A DNA stretch of 64,000 nt from Novosphingopyxis iocasae (GCF_014334095.1 NZ_CP060495.1:2131001-2195000); one strand, 5' to 3'. Positions 19,260 through 29,661 are shown, counted from the first letter of the stretch. Translations and numbers: made by a program. Notes: a model not told the origin generated them from the sequence alone.

Positions 19260-20599
19260 GCGGCCACGGTCATGCCGTCGACGCGCAGCGTGGGCACGTT
19301 GAGCGAGCGGGTGAAGTCCAGATCGTCCGCGGGCGTCATGGCCGCGAACATATCCTTCAAATTGCCCGCCACGGTAATCTCGCGCACGGGCCGCGTAATC
19401 TCGCCGTTTTCGATCAGAAAGCCGCCTGCGCCGCGGCTGTAATCGCCGGTGATGGCGTTGACGCCCTGGCCGATCAGCTCGGTCAGATAGACGCCGCGTT
19501 CGATGCCCGCCATCAGCGCGGCGGGGCTGTCCTTACCGGGCACCATATGCACGTTGCTTGCGCCCACGCCCGGCGATCCGCCGACACCGCGCGTGGCGTG
19601 GCCGTTCGGCTCCAGCCCCAGCTGGCGCGCGGAAGCGACGTTGAGCAGCCAGCCGGTGGGCCGCCCCGCATCGACCAGTTTGGACGGCGCGGTCGGCAGG
19701 CCCTCGCCGTCCACGCTTTTGGAGGCAAGACCGCGCGGGCGGTGCGGATCGTCCAGAATGTCGATGCCGCTGTCGAAGAGCCGCTCGCCCATGAGATCGA
19801 GCAGAAAGGTCGCGCGCCGGGCCGCGGCGGGGCCGGACATCGCGCCGAGCAGATGGCCGATCAGGCTGCCGCCGACGCGCGGATCGAAGATCACGGGCAT
19901 TGCGCCGCCGGTCATGTCCACCGGGTTCAGCCGCGCCGCCGCCCGCTCGCCCGCCTTGCGGCCGATTTCGGCGGGATCGGGCAGATCGGCAGCGTGGCGG
20001 GCCGTGCGATAGGCGTAATCCCGCTCCCGCGCGCCGCTTTCCCCGGCAAGGACGCTGGCCGACAGGCTGTGGCTGGAGCGAGCATAAGCAGCTCCGAAAC
20101 CGGTGCTGGTGGCAAGCGCCACGACCGATCGGCCCACGCTCGCCCCGCCGCCCTCGCTGCCCGTCACACCGGAAACGGCGCGCGCGGCGTCTTCTGCGGC
20201 CAGCGCCGCCTCACGTAGAGCATCGGGATCGGCGGCCGCGCCGTCGTCCAGATCGAGATCGGGCAGAGGCTCTTTCATCAGCCGCTCTTCGGGCGCGAGG
20301 CCGGCATAGGGATCTTCCGGCGCCGCCTTGGCCATCGCCACCGCGCGCTCGGCAAGATCGCGCAGCAGCTCCGGGGCCAGCGCGCTGCTCGATACGCTGG
20401 CGGAACGCTTGCCGACGAACAGGCGCAGGCCGATCTCCTCGCCCTCCGACCGCCCGGCATCTTCCAGCTTGCCGAGGCGCACCGAGATTTCCGTCGACGC
20501 GCCGCCCGAATAGAGCGCGTCGGCAGCGTCCGCGCCTGCGTCGATTGCGGCGGAGACCAGCAGTTCTGCGCGTTCCAGCGCCTGTTTTTCATCCAGCAT
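19256..20599 (-). CDS. pmbA: TldD/PmbA family metalloprotease homologue PmbA
   Basis: A 447-residue protein from the ATG at 20599 (MLDEKQALERAELLVSAAID). Typical PmbA features are VRLGKLEDAGRSEGEEIGL, SVSSSALAPELL and the C-terminal blocks RGVYLTELIGQGVNAITGDY and GGFLIENGEITRPVREITVA. TldD/PmbA(TldE) pairs form a heterodimeric Zn protease that trims modified peptides such as microcin B17 and helps degrade CcdA. The TldD partner, which carries the metal site, is not in this window. A long open frame upstream to 22087 is antisense to a kinase gene and is not part of it. Confidence 0.94.
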   Translation of the reverse strand: MLDEKQALERAELLVSAAIDAGADAADALYSGGASTEISVRLGKLEDAGRSEGEEIGLRLFVGKRSASVSSSALAPELLRDLAERAVAMAKAAPEDPYAGLAPEERLMKEPLPDLDLDDGAAADPDALREAALAAEDAARAVSGVTGSEGGGASVGRSVVALATSTGFGAAYARSSHSLSASVLAGESGARERDYAYRTARHAADLPDPAEIGRKAGERAAARLNPVDMTGGAMPVIFDPRVGGSLIGHLLGAMSGPAAARRATFLLDLMGERLFDSGIDILDDPHRPRGLASKSVDGEGLPTAPSKLVDAGRPTGWLLNVASARQLGLEPNGHATRGVGGSPGVGASNVHMVPGKDSPAALMAGIERGVYLTELIGQGVNAITGDYSRGAGGFLIENGEITRPVREITVAGNLKDMFAAMTPADDLDFTRSLNVPTLRVDGMTVAA

Positions 20600-20719
20600 A
20601 GACCAGGCGATGTAGGTGCCCCGCGAGGGTCGGTCAATCGCGCGACCGGCGCAGTTCACCTGCTCGCGCCACGTCACAACTTGTCTGGACCTATCCGGAG
20701 CGATACGGCGCGATGCACC

Positions 20720-22063
20720 ATGATCGAGCGCCTCAAACGAATTTGGCGGGAACTGCTCAGCCCCGAGCGCCAGCATGGCTATGGCACCACCTTGCTGCCC
20801 GCGGCGGTGGCGCTCAGCATTCTCATCCTGCTGTCCGGAGGCATCGCCACCATGGGCGCGATCGACAGCGAGCGGGAAGCGCGTGAGGCAAGCCAGTACA
20901 CCACCGGTGTGATCGCCCGGTTGGAGAAGGTCCGCGCGCTGGCGGTGGACGCGGAAACCGGCCAGCGCGGCTATCTGCTGACCGGCCAGCGGCGCTATCT
21001 CAAGCCGCTGAAGGAAGCCATGGAACGCGAGGCGCTGTTGCTCGATGAGCTGAAGACCTACGCCTATGGCAATATGGAAGGCCCGCAGGAGAACTGGTTG
21101 ATGCAGATCGACCGGCTGACGAGCGAGCATCTTGCAGAGACACAAGCCAGCGTGCGGATGGCCCGGCGCGGCAATCGCAACGAAGCGATCGAGACGCTGA
21201 AGATGGGCAGCGACATGCGCCGGATGGACCGCCTTCGCGTGCTGATCGACCAATATGAGAATTACGAATATCAGCGGCAGGCTGCCGGGCTGGCCGAGGC
21301 GCGGCAATATGCGCAGATCGGCGGCCGGCAGGTGCTGGTGGTCGTCACCGTCCTGATTCTGCTGCTGCTGCTCATCGCCTATCTGCTTTGGCGCAATTCC
21401 CGGCTGCTGCAGACCGAGACCGAACTCAGTGAGATCACCGAGGCAAAGGAACAGGTCGAACTCATCAGCCGCGAACTCAATCACCGCGTAAAAAACCTGT
21501 TCGCGGTGGTCATGGCCATCATCAGCATGACCGCGCGGCGAGAGAGCGACGCGAAGGTGGCGGGCGAGAAAATGCGCGAGCGGGTCAACGCGCTGGCCCG
21601 CGCGCATCAGCTGACGCTGGATCAGGATGGTGGACGCGCGGTCAGTCTTGGCTCGCTGGTGGACAATGTGCTCGCGCCCTATCTTTCCGATCGGCTGCGC
21701 TATGAAACCGACGGGCCGGAGGTGCAGCTGATCCCGCGCTATGCCACCCCGATCGGCCTCGCGCTGCACGAAATGGCGACCAACGCGGTGAAATATGGAG
21801 CCTGGTGCCAGGAAAGTGGCGGCGTCATCTCGGTCCGCTGGACGGTCGAAGAGGATGAGAACCTGCAGAAGGTTGCGCTCGTCTGGCAGGAAAGCGGCGG
21901 CCCGCCAGTCACCGCGCCGAGTGAGGATGGCAAGGGCTTCGGCAGCCAGCTGGTGCTGTCGAGCTTGCGCCAGATCGGCGGCCGGTTCGAGAGCATTTGG
22001 CCCGAAAAGGGTTTCGAAGCGAGACTCTTTTTTGCAGTGCAGCGGGAACCTGACAAAGATTAG
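20720..22063 (+). CDS. CHASE3-domain sensor histidine kinase (HisKA_2/HWE type)
   Basis: A 447-residue membrane kinase starting MIERLKRIWRELLSPERQ. One transmembrane helix (LLPAAVALSILILLSGGIAT) precedes a CHASE3-type periplasmic domain with the motif DAETGQRGYLLTGQRRYL. A second helix (VLVVVTVLILLLLLIAYLL) follows at about residue 210. The phosphoacceptor is in ELNHRVKNLFAVV, which is the HisKA_2 or HWE type, followed by ALHEMATNAVKYGA in the ATPase domain. Such kinases in alphaproteobacteria often feed the general stress response or short receiver proteins, and a receiver gene follows 14 bp downstream. Confidence 0.93.
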   Translation: MIERLKRIWRELLSPERQHGYGTTLLPAAVALSILILLSGGIATMGAIDSEREAREASQYTTGVIARLEKVRALAVDAETGQRGYLLTGQRRYLKPLKEAMEREALLLDELKTYAYGNMEGPQENWLMQIDRLTSEHLAETQASVRMARRGNRNEAIETLKMGSDMRRMDRLRVLIDQYENYEYQRQAAGLAEARQYAQIGGRQVLVVVTVLILLLLLIAYLLWRNSRLLQTETELSEITEAKEQVELISRELNHRVKNLFAVVMAIISMTARRESDAKVAGEKMRERVNALARAHQLTLDQDGGRAVSLGSLVDNVLAPYLSDRLRYETDGPEVQLIPRYATPIGLALHEMATNAVKYGAWCQESGGVISVRWTVEEDENLQKVALVWQESGGPPVTAPSEDGKGFGSQLVLSSLRQIGGRFESIWPEKGFEARLFFAVQREPDKD

Positions 22064-22077
22064 CCCATTTCCGCTGT

Positions 22078-22434
22078 ATGAGCACATTCACCGTCATGCT
22101 GGCCGAGGACGAAGCGCTGATCGCGCTCGACATGGTCGATTGCTTGCGCGAGCGGGGCATCAACGTGGTTGGCCCGTGCATGTCGCTGGACGATTGCTTG
22201 AATTGCATCGACGGCCCGCATCGCATCGACGCAGCCATTCTGGATGTCGACCTGGCGGGCCAGGACGTGTTCCCCGCAGCGCTCAAGCTGAAGAAGCGCG
22301 GTATTCCGTTCGTGTTCCATAGCGGGCACTGTACCGCCGACACCCTGCCGCCCGAACTTGCGGGCGTGAAGCTCTATGAAAAGCCCGCAGGGATCGGCAA
22401 GATCGCCGACAATCTGAGCGCCATCGCCGCCTAG
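22078..22434 (+). CDS. Single-domain response regulator
   Basis: A 118-residue receiver-only protein. The acidic pocket is AEDEAL (residues 9-14), the phosphoacceptor is Asp56 in AILDVDLAG, and the conserved Lys lies in LYEKPAG. There is no output domain, so it must act by protein contact or as a phosphate sink. It is the apparent partner of the CHASE3/HWE kinase immediately upstream. Confidence 0.93.
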   Translation: MSTFTVMLAEDEALIALDMVDCLRERGINVVGPCMSLDDCLNCIDGPHRIDAAILDVDLAGQDVFPAALKLKKRGIPFVFHSGHCTADTLPPELAGVKLYEKPAGIGKIADNLSAIAA

Positions 22435-22495
22435 AGGTTTAAAACATCTCGCGTGCCTCTGAAGGCGCGTCCGGACCGCCAAATCATTCTGAATG

Positions 22496-22587
22496 TCCGT
22501 TTGCCCTGAGCTTATCGAAGGGCTGTATCGTGACGCTCGCATAGTGCCGGGAACAGGACGGGGCTTCGACAAGCTCAGCCCGAACGG
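22496..22587. repeat. REP-C inverted doublet, copy 3
   Basis: TCCGTTTGCCCTGAGCTTAT followed by CGAAGG, and GGGCTTCGACAAGCTCAGCC followed by CGAACGG, are inverted copies filling most of the gap between the response regulator and queE. Confidence 0.88.
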
Positions 22588-22615
22588 AAGTCAAATGGCG
22601 ACCTGGTCTGCCCAA

Positions 22616-23248
22616 TCAGGGCAGCCCCAACAACTTGTGCGTCTGCAAGGACAGCCGCCACGCCGGGTGCGCTTCCACAAAGGCAATCGCCTCGGCCCGG
22701 TTTTCGTCCGCCGACGCGCTGTCCATCGGCTGGATCAGATGATGGGAAAAGTCCCAGCTTTCCATGGCCTGCCAATCCGATCCGGGCTGCGGCCAGACCA
22801 GTTTCAATTCGTCGCCCGAACGCTGGACGGTTTCGGACCCCGCCTTGGGGCTGATGCAGATCCAGTCGATCGTGCGCGGCACCGGCAGCGTGCCGTTGCT
22901 TTCGATCGCGATCTCGAACCCGCGCGCGTGCAGGGCGTCGATCAGCGCATCGTCCACCTGCAACATCGGCTCGCCGCCGGTCATCACGACATAGCGCCGC
23001 GTGCGTCCCGCGCCCCATAGCTCGGCGACCTTATCGCCAAGGCTTTCGGCATCGGCGTAACGCGCGCCATTCTCACCATCCATCCCGACGAAATCGGTGT
23101 CGCAGAAACGGCAGATGGCCTTTTCCCGATCCTGCTCCCGCCCGGTCCAGAGATTGCAACCGGCAAAGCGCAGGAACACTGCGCGGCGTCCGGCATGCGC
23201 GCCCTCACCCTGAAGGGTCGGGAAAATCTCCTTTACGGCGTAGCTCAC
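22616..23248 (-). CDS. queE: 7-carboxy-7-deazaguanine synthase QueE
   Basis: A 210-residue radical-SAM enzyme of the queuosine (7-deazapurine) pathway. The start is GTG at 23248, overlapping the queC stop as GTGA. The N-terminal VKEIFPTLQGEGAHAGRRAV is typical. The iron-sulfur cysteines occur as CNLWTGRE...CRFC with the CX14CX2C spacing known for some QueE proteins rather than the canonical CX3CX2C. MTGGEP and SPKAG motifs follow. It makes 7-carboxy-7-deazaguanine, which QueC next converts. Confidence 0.95.
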   Translation of the reverse strand: MSYAVKEIFPTLQGEGAHAGRRAVFLRFAGCNLWTGREQDREKAICRFCDTDFVGMDGENGARYADAESLGDKVAELWGAGRTRRYVVMTGGEPMLQVDDALIDALHARGFEIAIESNGTLPVPRTIDWICISPKAGSETVQRSGDELKLVWPQPGSDWQAMESWDFSHHLIQPMDSASADENRAEAIAFVEAHPAWRLSLQTHKLLGLP

Positions 23249-23955
23249 CCGACCACCGGCGTGACGGCATAGACGGTCGGGTCTTCGATCCCGGCTTCCA
23301 CGAAGCCGCCATGGCGCAGGCGGCAGCTGTCGCATTCGCCGCAATGCTTGCCGTCCGGGGTAGGATCGTAGCAGGACCAGCTCATCGCGGGATCGAGCCC
23401 CAGCCGCATCGCTTCGGCCGCGATGTCGGCCTTGCTCATATATTGCAGCGGGGCGCGCACCTCGAAGCTTTCCTTCGCATCGCCCGCCTTGGTGCCGAGC
23501 ATGGCCAGCCGCTGAAAGGCATCGATGAACTCGGGACGGCAATCGGGGTAGCCGGAATAGTCGAGCGCGTTGACGCCGATCACCATGTCGCGCGCGCCCG
23601 CCGCCTCCGCCCAGCCGAGGCAGAGCGAGAGGAAGATGGTGTTGCGCGCCGGAACATAGGTGATCGGAATGCCGCCTTCGTCGCGTGTACCCGCGCCGTC
23701 CTTGGGCACATCGATATCCGCGGTGAGTGCGGAGCCGCCGAATTGCGTCAGATCGAGCGGCAGTACCACATGACGTTTCGCCCCCAGCGTTTCGGCGATC
23801 CGCGCGGCGCTTTCCAGCTCGACACGGTGGCGCTGGTTATAATCCACCGTCAGCGCCAGAATGTCGAAGCCCTGTTCGCGCGCGATCCCGCCCGCCACCA
23901 TCGAATCGAGGCCGCCCGAGAGCAGCAGCACCGCCTGTTTTCCGGTTTCTGTCAT
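23245..23955 (-). CDS. queC: 7-cyano-7-deazaguanine synthase QueC
   Basis: A 236-residue ATP-dependent enzyme that makes preQ0. The PP-loop motif is LLSGGLDSMVA near the N-terminus of MTETGKQAVLLL. The zinc-binding cluster is SCYDPTPDGKHCGECDSC near the C-terminus. The ATG at 23955 is chosen because the family begins just before the PP-loop. queC and queE form a two-gene operon; queD and queF are not in the window. Confidence 0.96.
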   Translation of the reverse strand: MTETGKQAVLLLSGGLDSMVAGGIAREQGFDILALTVDYNQRHRVELESAARIAETLGAKRHVVLPLDLTQFGGSALTADIDVPKDGAGTRDEGGIPITYVPARNTIFLSLCLGWAEAAGARDMVIGVNALDYSGYPDCRPEFIDAFQRLAMLGTKAGDAKESFEVRAPLQYMSKADIAAEAMRLGLDPAMSWSCYDPTPDGKHCGECDSCRLRHGGFVEAGIEDPTVYAVTPVVG

Positions 23956-24200
23956 GGCCGGGGAGCTAAGCGCATGATCGCCGTATCGCAAGCATGCCCA
24001 CAAAAAACGGGCCACCCTGAAAAGAGCGGCCCAGTGACGGCTCGTGCGAGCCCGCTAGGGAGGAAAGCGTACCAAAGTGGGGTACTCCCACAGGCATAGC
24101 AAGGATTGCTAAACCGGTGCTTAACGAAAGCGGGTTTGGTGCAATATTGTGCTTGGGAGCGGCGAAGAAACGCTACTGCACTGCGGCGCTTCCTTCGCGC

Positions 24201-24596
24201 TCAGCAGCTTCCGGTTTTGCGAGCTTCGTAATCGAACGCATAGGGCGCGCCGCGGTCCAACCCCTGGCTGCGGATCTGCACCAGCCGATCCGTCTCGCGG
24301 CGAATCGCGGTGCTACCGCTGCTACTCTGACAGGAATAGCCAAACACCACCTCGCGCGCGTCGCCGCTGAGCCGGTGAATTTCACAACGCTGGCCGGGAT
24401 GGTGCAGCTTCACCAGCACGCGCGGATCGCGGACGCACAGCTTGCGCACCGGCCGGAAATCATCGGCCTTGTCACGCAGCGTCCACTCGCCCCGCTCCAG
24501 CGTGCGCAGCGAAAAGCTCGCCTGCGCGGCGTAAGCGGAAGCAGCAACGCTGAAGGTCGCCGCAAGGGCAATGGCAATTGTCTTAGCTGTCTTCAT
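24201..24596 (-). CDS. Small secreted protein, DUF3617-like
   Basis: A 131-residue protein. The ATG at 24596 starts a signal peptide (MKTAKTIAIALAATFSVAAS, cut near AYA-AQ). The mature part reads LRTLERGEWTLRDKADDFRP, then KLCVRDPRVLVKLHHPGQRC and EVVFGYSCQSSSG. The regularly placed Cys residues and the RGEWTLR start resemble periplasmic DUF3617 proteins. No enzymatic site is visible. It is followed downstream by a 245-bp gap up to queC that holds no clear feature. Confidence 0.75.
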   Translation of the reverse strand: MKTAKTIAIALAATFSVAASAYAAQASFSLRTLERGEWTLRDKADDFRPVRKLCVRDPRVLVKLHHPGQRCEIHRLSGDAREVVFGYSCQSSSGSTAIRRETDRLVQIRSQGLDRGAPYAFDYEARKTGSC

Positions 24597-24706
24597 CGAT
24601 TTCGGTCCACATGGGGGCAGCGCCCCAATGCAGGTGGATACAGATTTAACGTGGGAGAATAACGACGCAGGCGTGTCGGAATTGCGGCGGCGGCGCACCG
24701 GCGCCG

Positions 24707-25642
24707 TCAGTTCTCCATGCTGGAGAGCGAGATCGGGAACTGGCGATTGCAAAACTCGCAGTCCACCTTGATGTCGCCGTCCTCGTCCGCCATCTCGCGC
24801 CGCTCCTCGACGGGAAAGCGTCCGATGACCGACCGGATATGGTCCGGATCGCAGCGGCAGCCCTTGGACAGGCCGGTGCCCTGTTCGATCCGTACCTCGT
24901 CCTCTTCATGAAAGAGGCGCCAGACCAGCTCTTCCAGCGGCAGCGCGCCGTCTGCCAGCTCTTCAGGCTTCACCGTCTCGGCAAGCGCGCGGACATGCTC
25001 CCATTCGGGATGGTCAAGCCGCACATGCAGCCGCTCGCGCCCTTCCTCGCCCTCGGCCAGATGCTGGACCAGGAAACCGCCTGCCACGGTGCGATCCTCG
25101 CCGGAGGAACGCGCGGTGCGGATCAGCGTCGGGATCTGCTCGGACTGCGCGAAATAATATTCGCAGGCCTCGGCCAGCGAGGCGCCTTCCAGCGGCACGA
25201 TGCCCTGATAGCGCGCCCCCGGCTCGTTCTCGCTGCGCTTCTTGCGATCGAAGGTGATCGCCAGATAGCCCTGGCCGAACAGACCGAAGAGCGTCGGCTC
25301 GGGCGTCAGTTCGGCCACCTTGGCCTCGTCATATTGCGCATAGCCGCGCAGCTGGCCGTCGCGATAATCGCAAACCAGCAGCGTCACCGCGCCCTCGCCG
25401 GTCTGCGCCTGCATGGTCAGCTCGCCGCCCGCATCCTTAAGGAGCGAGCCGAGCAGCGCGGTGAGCGTCACCGCTTCGGTGAGCAGCGCCTCGATCACCG
25501 GCGGATAGGCATGGGCGGACAGGATATCGGCCAGCGCCGTCTCGATCCGCACCGCGCGGCCGCGCGCATGGCGGGCCGGGATGGAAAAGCGCAAGGGAAG
25601 GTCGGAAAAGGTCTCGGTCTGGGTAGGGATCTGTTCAGTCAT
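24707..25642 (-). CDS. hslO: Redox-regulated chaperone Hsp33
   Basis: A 311-residue cytoplasmic holdase activated by oxidation. The core includes RFSIPARHARGRAVRIETAL and the hinge-to-tail region. The C-terminal zinc centre is CRCDPDH (C-x-C) and CEFCNR (C-x2-C), the four cysteines that form disulfides in the active state. The slightly long C-terminus (FPISLSSMEN) is ordinary. It is the last gene of the argD-argF-hslO run; the gap to argF is 13 bp. Confidence 0.96.
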   Translation of the reverse strand: MTEQIPTQTETFSDLPLRFSIPARHARGRAVRIETALADILSAHAYPPVIEALLTEAVTLTALLGSLLKDAGGELTMQAQTGEGAVTLLVCDYRDGQLRGYAQYDEAKVAELTPEPTLFGLFGQGYLAITFDRKKRSENEPGARYQGIVPLEGASLAEACEYYFAQSEQIPTLIRTARSSGEDRTVAGGFLVQHLAEGEEGRERLHVRLDHPEWEHVRALAETVKPEELADGALPLEELVWRLFHEEDEVRIEQGTGLSKGCRCDPDHIRSVIGRFPVEERREMADEDGDIKVDCEFCNRQFPISLSSMEN

Positions 25643-25655
25643 CGCCCCTAGATAG

Positions 25656-26582
<927 letters not shown>

Positions 26583-26622
26583 GCGATTGCTCCCTCTCTG
26601 AGTGCCCTGCGAAGGCCCGGTA

Positions 26623-27822
26623 TCAGGCCGCTGCGGCCTCCGGCACGACATAGTCCGCCGCACCGGCGCTGAGCTTTTCCATGAACTCTTGGATATGCTC
26701 ATCCTCGATCACCAGCGGCGGCAGGACGCGGATCGTGTTCTCGCCCGCGGCCACGGTCATCAAATCGTGATTGTCGCGCAGATGCGCATAGAAGGGGCGG
26801 CTCTCCACCTTCATCTTCAGGCCGAGCATCAGGCCGTGCCCGCGCACCAGTTCGAACAGGTCCGAATGGTTGCCGATGAACTGTTCGAGCATGGAGCGCA
26901 GACGCTCGCCCTTGGCGCGCACATCGGCGAGGAAATCCTCATCGGAAATCACCTTCCACACCGCCTCGCCCGCAGCCATGGCGAGCGGATTGCCGCCATA
27001 GGTAGAGCCGTGGCTGCCGAAGCCCATGCCGCGCGCCGCCTTTTCGGTGGCAAGGCACGCGCCGAGCGGGAAGCCGCCGGCAATGCCCTTGGCGGTGGCG
27101 AGCACGTCCGGCTCGATCCCGTACAGTTCGTGGGCATAGAGCTTGCCGGTGCGCCCGACGCCGCATTGTACCTCATCCAGCACCAGCATCAGATCCTGCT
27201 CGTCGCAGATCTGGCGCAGGCCCTTCAGGAATTCTTCGCTCGCCGGACGGATGCCGCCCTCGCCCTGGATCGGTTCGACCAGGAAGCCTGCGGTCTGCGG
27301 ACCCACGGCGGCGCGCGCCGCCTCTAGATCGTTGAACTCGACATATTTGAAGCCCGGCAGCAGCGGCATGAAGCCCTTGTGCATCTTCTCCTGATTGGAA
27401 GCGCTGATCGTCGCCATCGTGCGGCCGTGGAAGGCCATGGAGAAGGTGATGATCTCGGTCCGCCCGGAATCGCCCGCTTCATGCTGGTGATAGGCACGCG
27501 CCGTCTTGATTGCGCATTCCACCGCTTCCGCGCCGCTGTTGGTGAAGAACACGGTGTCGGCGAAGGTGGTGTCGACGATCATCTGCGCCAGCCGCTCGCC
27601 CTGCGGGCTGCCATAGAGATTGGACACGTGCATCAGCTTGGCAGCCTGCTCCTGAATCGCGCCGATCAGCGCAGGATGGCTGTGGCCGAGCGCATTCACC
27701 GCGATGCCGCTGGCGAAATCCAAGAGGCGCCGCCCGTCCTCGGTGATCAGATGGCAGCCATCGCCCTCCACCGGACGCACGTCGCAACGCGGATAGACAG
27801 GCATGAGCGGGGAGATGGACAT
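26623..27822 (-). CDS. argD: Acetylornithine aminotransferase ArgD
   Basis: A 399-residue PLP enzyme of class III aminotransferases, acting in arginine synthesis (and possibly as succinyldiaminopimelate aminotransferase). Features are [51 protein letters not shown] and the PLP-lysine region [17 protein letters not shown]. The arrangement argD-argF is common in alphaproteobacteria. Two adjacent argininosuccinate genes are absent here. Confidence 0.96.
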   Translation of the reverse strand: MSISPLMPVYPRCDVRPVEGDGCHLITEDGRRLLDFASGIAVNALGHSHPALIGAIQEQAAKLMHVSNLYGSPQGERLAQMIVDTTFADTVFFTNSGAEAVECAIKTARAYHQHEAGDSGRTEIITFSMAFHGRTMATISASNQEKMHKGFMPLLPGFKYVEFNDLEAARAAVGPQTAGFLVEPIQGEGGIRPASEEFLKGLRQICDEQDLMLVLDEVQCGVGRTGKLYAHELYGIEPDVLATAKGIAGGFPLGACLATEKAARGMGFGSHGSTYGGNPLAMAAGEAVWKVISDEDFLADVRAKGERLRSMLEQFIGNHSDLFELVRGHGLMLGLKMKVESRPFYAHLRDNHDLMTVAAGENTIRVLPPLVIEDEHIQEFMEKLSAGAADYVVPEAAAA

Positions 27823-27844
27823 ATCGGGCGGCCTTTCGCTTCAT

Positions 27845-27878
27845 CGCAAAACAAGAGCGGCGGCCATCGCGGGCCGCC
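27845..27878 (-). terminator. Possible Rho-independent terminator of the CsaA-like gene
   Basis: On the minus strand GGCGGCC, CGCGAT, GGCCGCC form a 7-bp stem, then GCTCTTGTTTTG. It lies between the CsaA-like gene and argD and would isolate their transcripts. The U tract is interrupted. Confidence 0.45.
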
Positions 27879-27934
27879 TGTTGCGCAGGAGGATAGGCCC
27901 GGGCGCGGCGGGAATCAATGTGCGCGGATCGGCC

Positions 27935-28300
27935 TTAAAACAGCCGTCCGCCATCGGGCACCGGCTGGTCCGGGCGCAACAGGACGACATGGCCCTCTTC
28001 GTCCGGCACGCCGAGGGTCAGCACTTCGCTCCTCACCGGGCCGATCTGGCGCGGCGGAAAGTTGACGACGGCGAGCACCTGCGTGCCGACGAGGTCTTCC
28101 AGCCGGTGCCGCTCGGTGATCTGCGCGCTGGAGCGCTTGATGCCGATCGCGCCCCCGAAATCGATGCGCAGCTTGAAAGCTGGCTTGCGCGCCTCGGGAA
28201 ATTCCTCCGCCTCGACGATGGTGCCGACGCGGACATCGACCTTCAGGAAGTCGTCGAACGCGATGTCCGGGGCAGGCGGCGCGTCGCTGTCATGGTTCAT
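27935..28300 (-). CDS. tRNA-binding-domain protein, CsaA-like
   Basis: A 121-residue single OB-fold protein. It reads FLKVDVRVGTIVEAEEFPEA, KPAFKLRIDFGGAIGIKRSS, LVGTQVLAVVNFPPRQIGP and EVLTLGVPDEEGHVVLL, the complete pattern of CsaA/EMAP-type stand-alone tRNA-binding proteins. CsaA has been linked to protein secretion in Bacillus; in proteobacteria its role is unclear. The downstream space to argD is 112 bp. Confidence 0.92.
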   Translation of the reverse strand: MNHDSDAPPAPDIAFDDFLKVDVRVGTIVEAEEFPEARKPAFKLRIDFGGAIGIKRSSAQITERHRLEDLVGTQVLAVVNFPPRQIGPVRSEVLTLGVPDEEGHVVLLRPDQPVPDGGRLF

Positions 28301-28318
28301 GTGCAGGGGAAGCTTACC

Positions 28319-29209
28319 TCAATCGCTATAGGCGTCGTGCAGCGCCAGAGTCTGGCGCGCGGCCTTCAGATGCGGGATATCGAGCATCTTGCCGTCGATG
28401 CCGACCGTGCCGACACCGGGATCGGCCTCGAACGCGGCCACCACGCGGCGCGCGAAATCCACCTCATCGGCGCCGGGCAGGAAGCTTTCGTTGATGGGGC
28501 CGACCTGCGCCGGATGGATGGCGAGGCGGCCGGAAAAGCCCTCGGCCCGCGCGGCACGGGAGCTGGCGCGCAGGCCTTCTTCATCGCGGAAATCGGCATG
28601 CAGCGTCTCGACCGCGGCGACGCCCGCGGCATGCGCCGCCATCAGCGTGAGCGAGCGGACCATCTTGTAGGTGAACGCCCATTCCCCGTCCGCGCCGCGA
28701 TTGCCGCTGGCGCCGAGCGCCGCCGACAGATCTTCGGCGCCCCAAGTGAGCCCGTAAAGCCGGTTCAGCCCGGCATCGGCGTAATCGCCCAGCGCGAAGG
28801 GCGCGCGGGCCGTCTCCGTGGCGACGGGCAGGATCTTGGTGGAGCCCTGTTCGAGCCCGGCCTGCGCCTCCAGCGCATCCAGATAATAAGAGAGCCGCCG
28901 CACATCCGCCGGGCCATCGGCCTTGGGATGCACAATGCCGTCGGGCGCGCCGCCGATCACCGAAACCAGATCCCCCAGCGTCAGATCACCGTCCAGCGGA
29001 TTGACGCGCACCCAGATCTGCGGGCTGCGCTGCCCGGCCGGCCGGTCCTTCAGAAAGTCTGCGACCAAGCGCCGCGCACCCTCCTTATTCGCGGGCGCGA
29101 CGGCATCCTCCAGATCGAGGATCACCGCGTCGGCACCGCAGCCGTCGACCTTGCCCAGCTTTTTCTCGCTATCGCCGGGGATGAAGAGAAAACTGCGCAG
29201 CGGTCTCAT
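28319..29209 (-). CDS. HpcH/HpaI aldolase family protein, CitE-like lyase
   Basis: A 296-residue TIM-barrel lyase. It shows MRPLRSFLFIPGDSEKKLG, ADAVILDLEDAVAP (metal-binding acidic pair), WVRVNPL, and GRLAIHPAQVGPINESFLP. This matches citrate lyase beta-like and L-malyl-CoA/beta-methylmalyl-CoA lyase-like proteins. No citrate lyase alpha or gamma gene is nearby, so a stand-alone acyl-CoA lyase is likelier. The ATG overlaps the stop of the MaoC-like gene (ATGA), so the two probably act on related CoA thioesters. Confidence 0.9.
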   Translation of the reverse strand: MRPLRSFLFIPGDSEKKLGKVDGCGADAVILDLEDAVAPANKEGARRLVADFLKDRPAGQRSPQIWVRVNPLDGDLTLGDLVSVIGGAPDGIVHPKADGPADVRRLSYYLDALEAQAGLEQGSTKILPVATETARAPFALGDYADAGLNRLYGLTWGAEDLSAALGASGNRGADGEWAFTYKMVRSLTLMAAHAAGVAAVETLHADFRDEEGLRASSRAARAEGFSGRLAIHPAQVGPINESFLPGADEVDFARRVVAAFEADPGVGTVGIDGKMLDIPHLKAARQTLALHDAYSD

Positions 29210-29661
29210 TCAGTCGGCCCCTTGTGCTGCAGGCCGGTGCGCTTGCAGCTCGCGACCAGCACATCGTCCTGATTATAGGCGCGGTGCACGAAGGTGACGA
29301 TGCCTGCGGTGGGGCGCGATTTGCTTTCGCGCAGGTCCACCACCTCCGTCTCGATCCGTAGCGTATCGCCGACATAGACCGGTGCGGGAAAGCGCACCTC
29401 GTCCCACCCCAGGTTCGCGACGGCGGTGCCGAGCGTGGTATCGCCCACCGAAATGCCGACCATCAGGCCGAGCGTGAAGGTGGAGTTGACGATGATTTTC
29501 CCGAAATCGCTCTTCGCCATATATTCGGCGTCAAGATGCAGCGCCGCGGGATTATGGGTGAGCGTGGTGAAGAGCAGATTGTCGGTCTCGGTCACCGTGC
29601 GGCGCATGTCGTGGCGGAAAACCTGCCCCACCTCGAGCTGTTCGAACCAAAGACCGGCCAT
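29206..29661 (-). CDS. MaoC family (R)-specific dehydratase
   Basis: A 151-residue hot-dog-fold protein from the ATG at 29661 (MAGLWFEQLEVGQVFRHDMR). The hydratase 2-type motif is seen as LTHNPAALHLDAEYMAKSDF, with the catalytic Asp/His replaced in context by HNP...HLD, and IVNSTFTLGLMVG. It forms a coupled pair with the CitE-like lyase. Such pairs hydrate and cleave branched CoA esters, but the substrate cannot be read from the sequence. It is shorter than mesaconyl-CoA hydratase. Confidence 0.88.
   Translation of the reverse strand: MAGLWFEQLEVGQVFRHDMRRTVTETDNLLFTTLTHNPAALHLDAEYMAKSDFGKIIVNSTFTLGLMVGISVGDTTLGTAVANLGWDEVRFPAPVYVGDTLRIETEVVDLRESKSRPTAGIVTFVHRAYNQDDVLVASCKRTGLQHKGPTE

Noticed and set aside
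19256-22087. A 943-codon open frame covering pmbA and extending upstream
   Set aside because: The part beyond 20599 is antisense to the sensor kinase and has no family pattern; pmbA starts at 20599.
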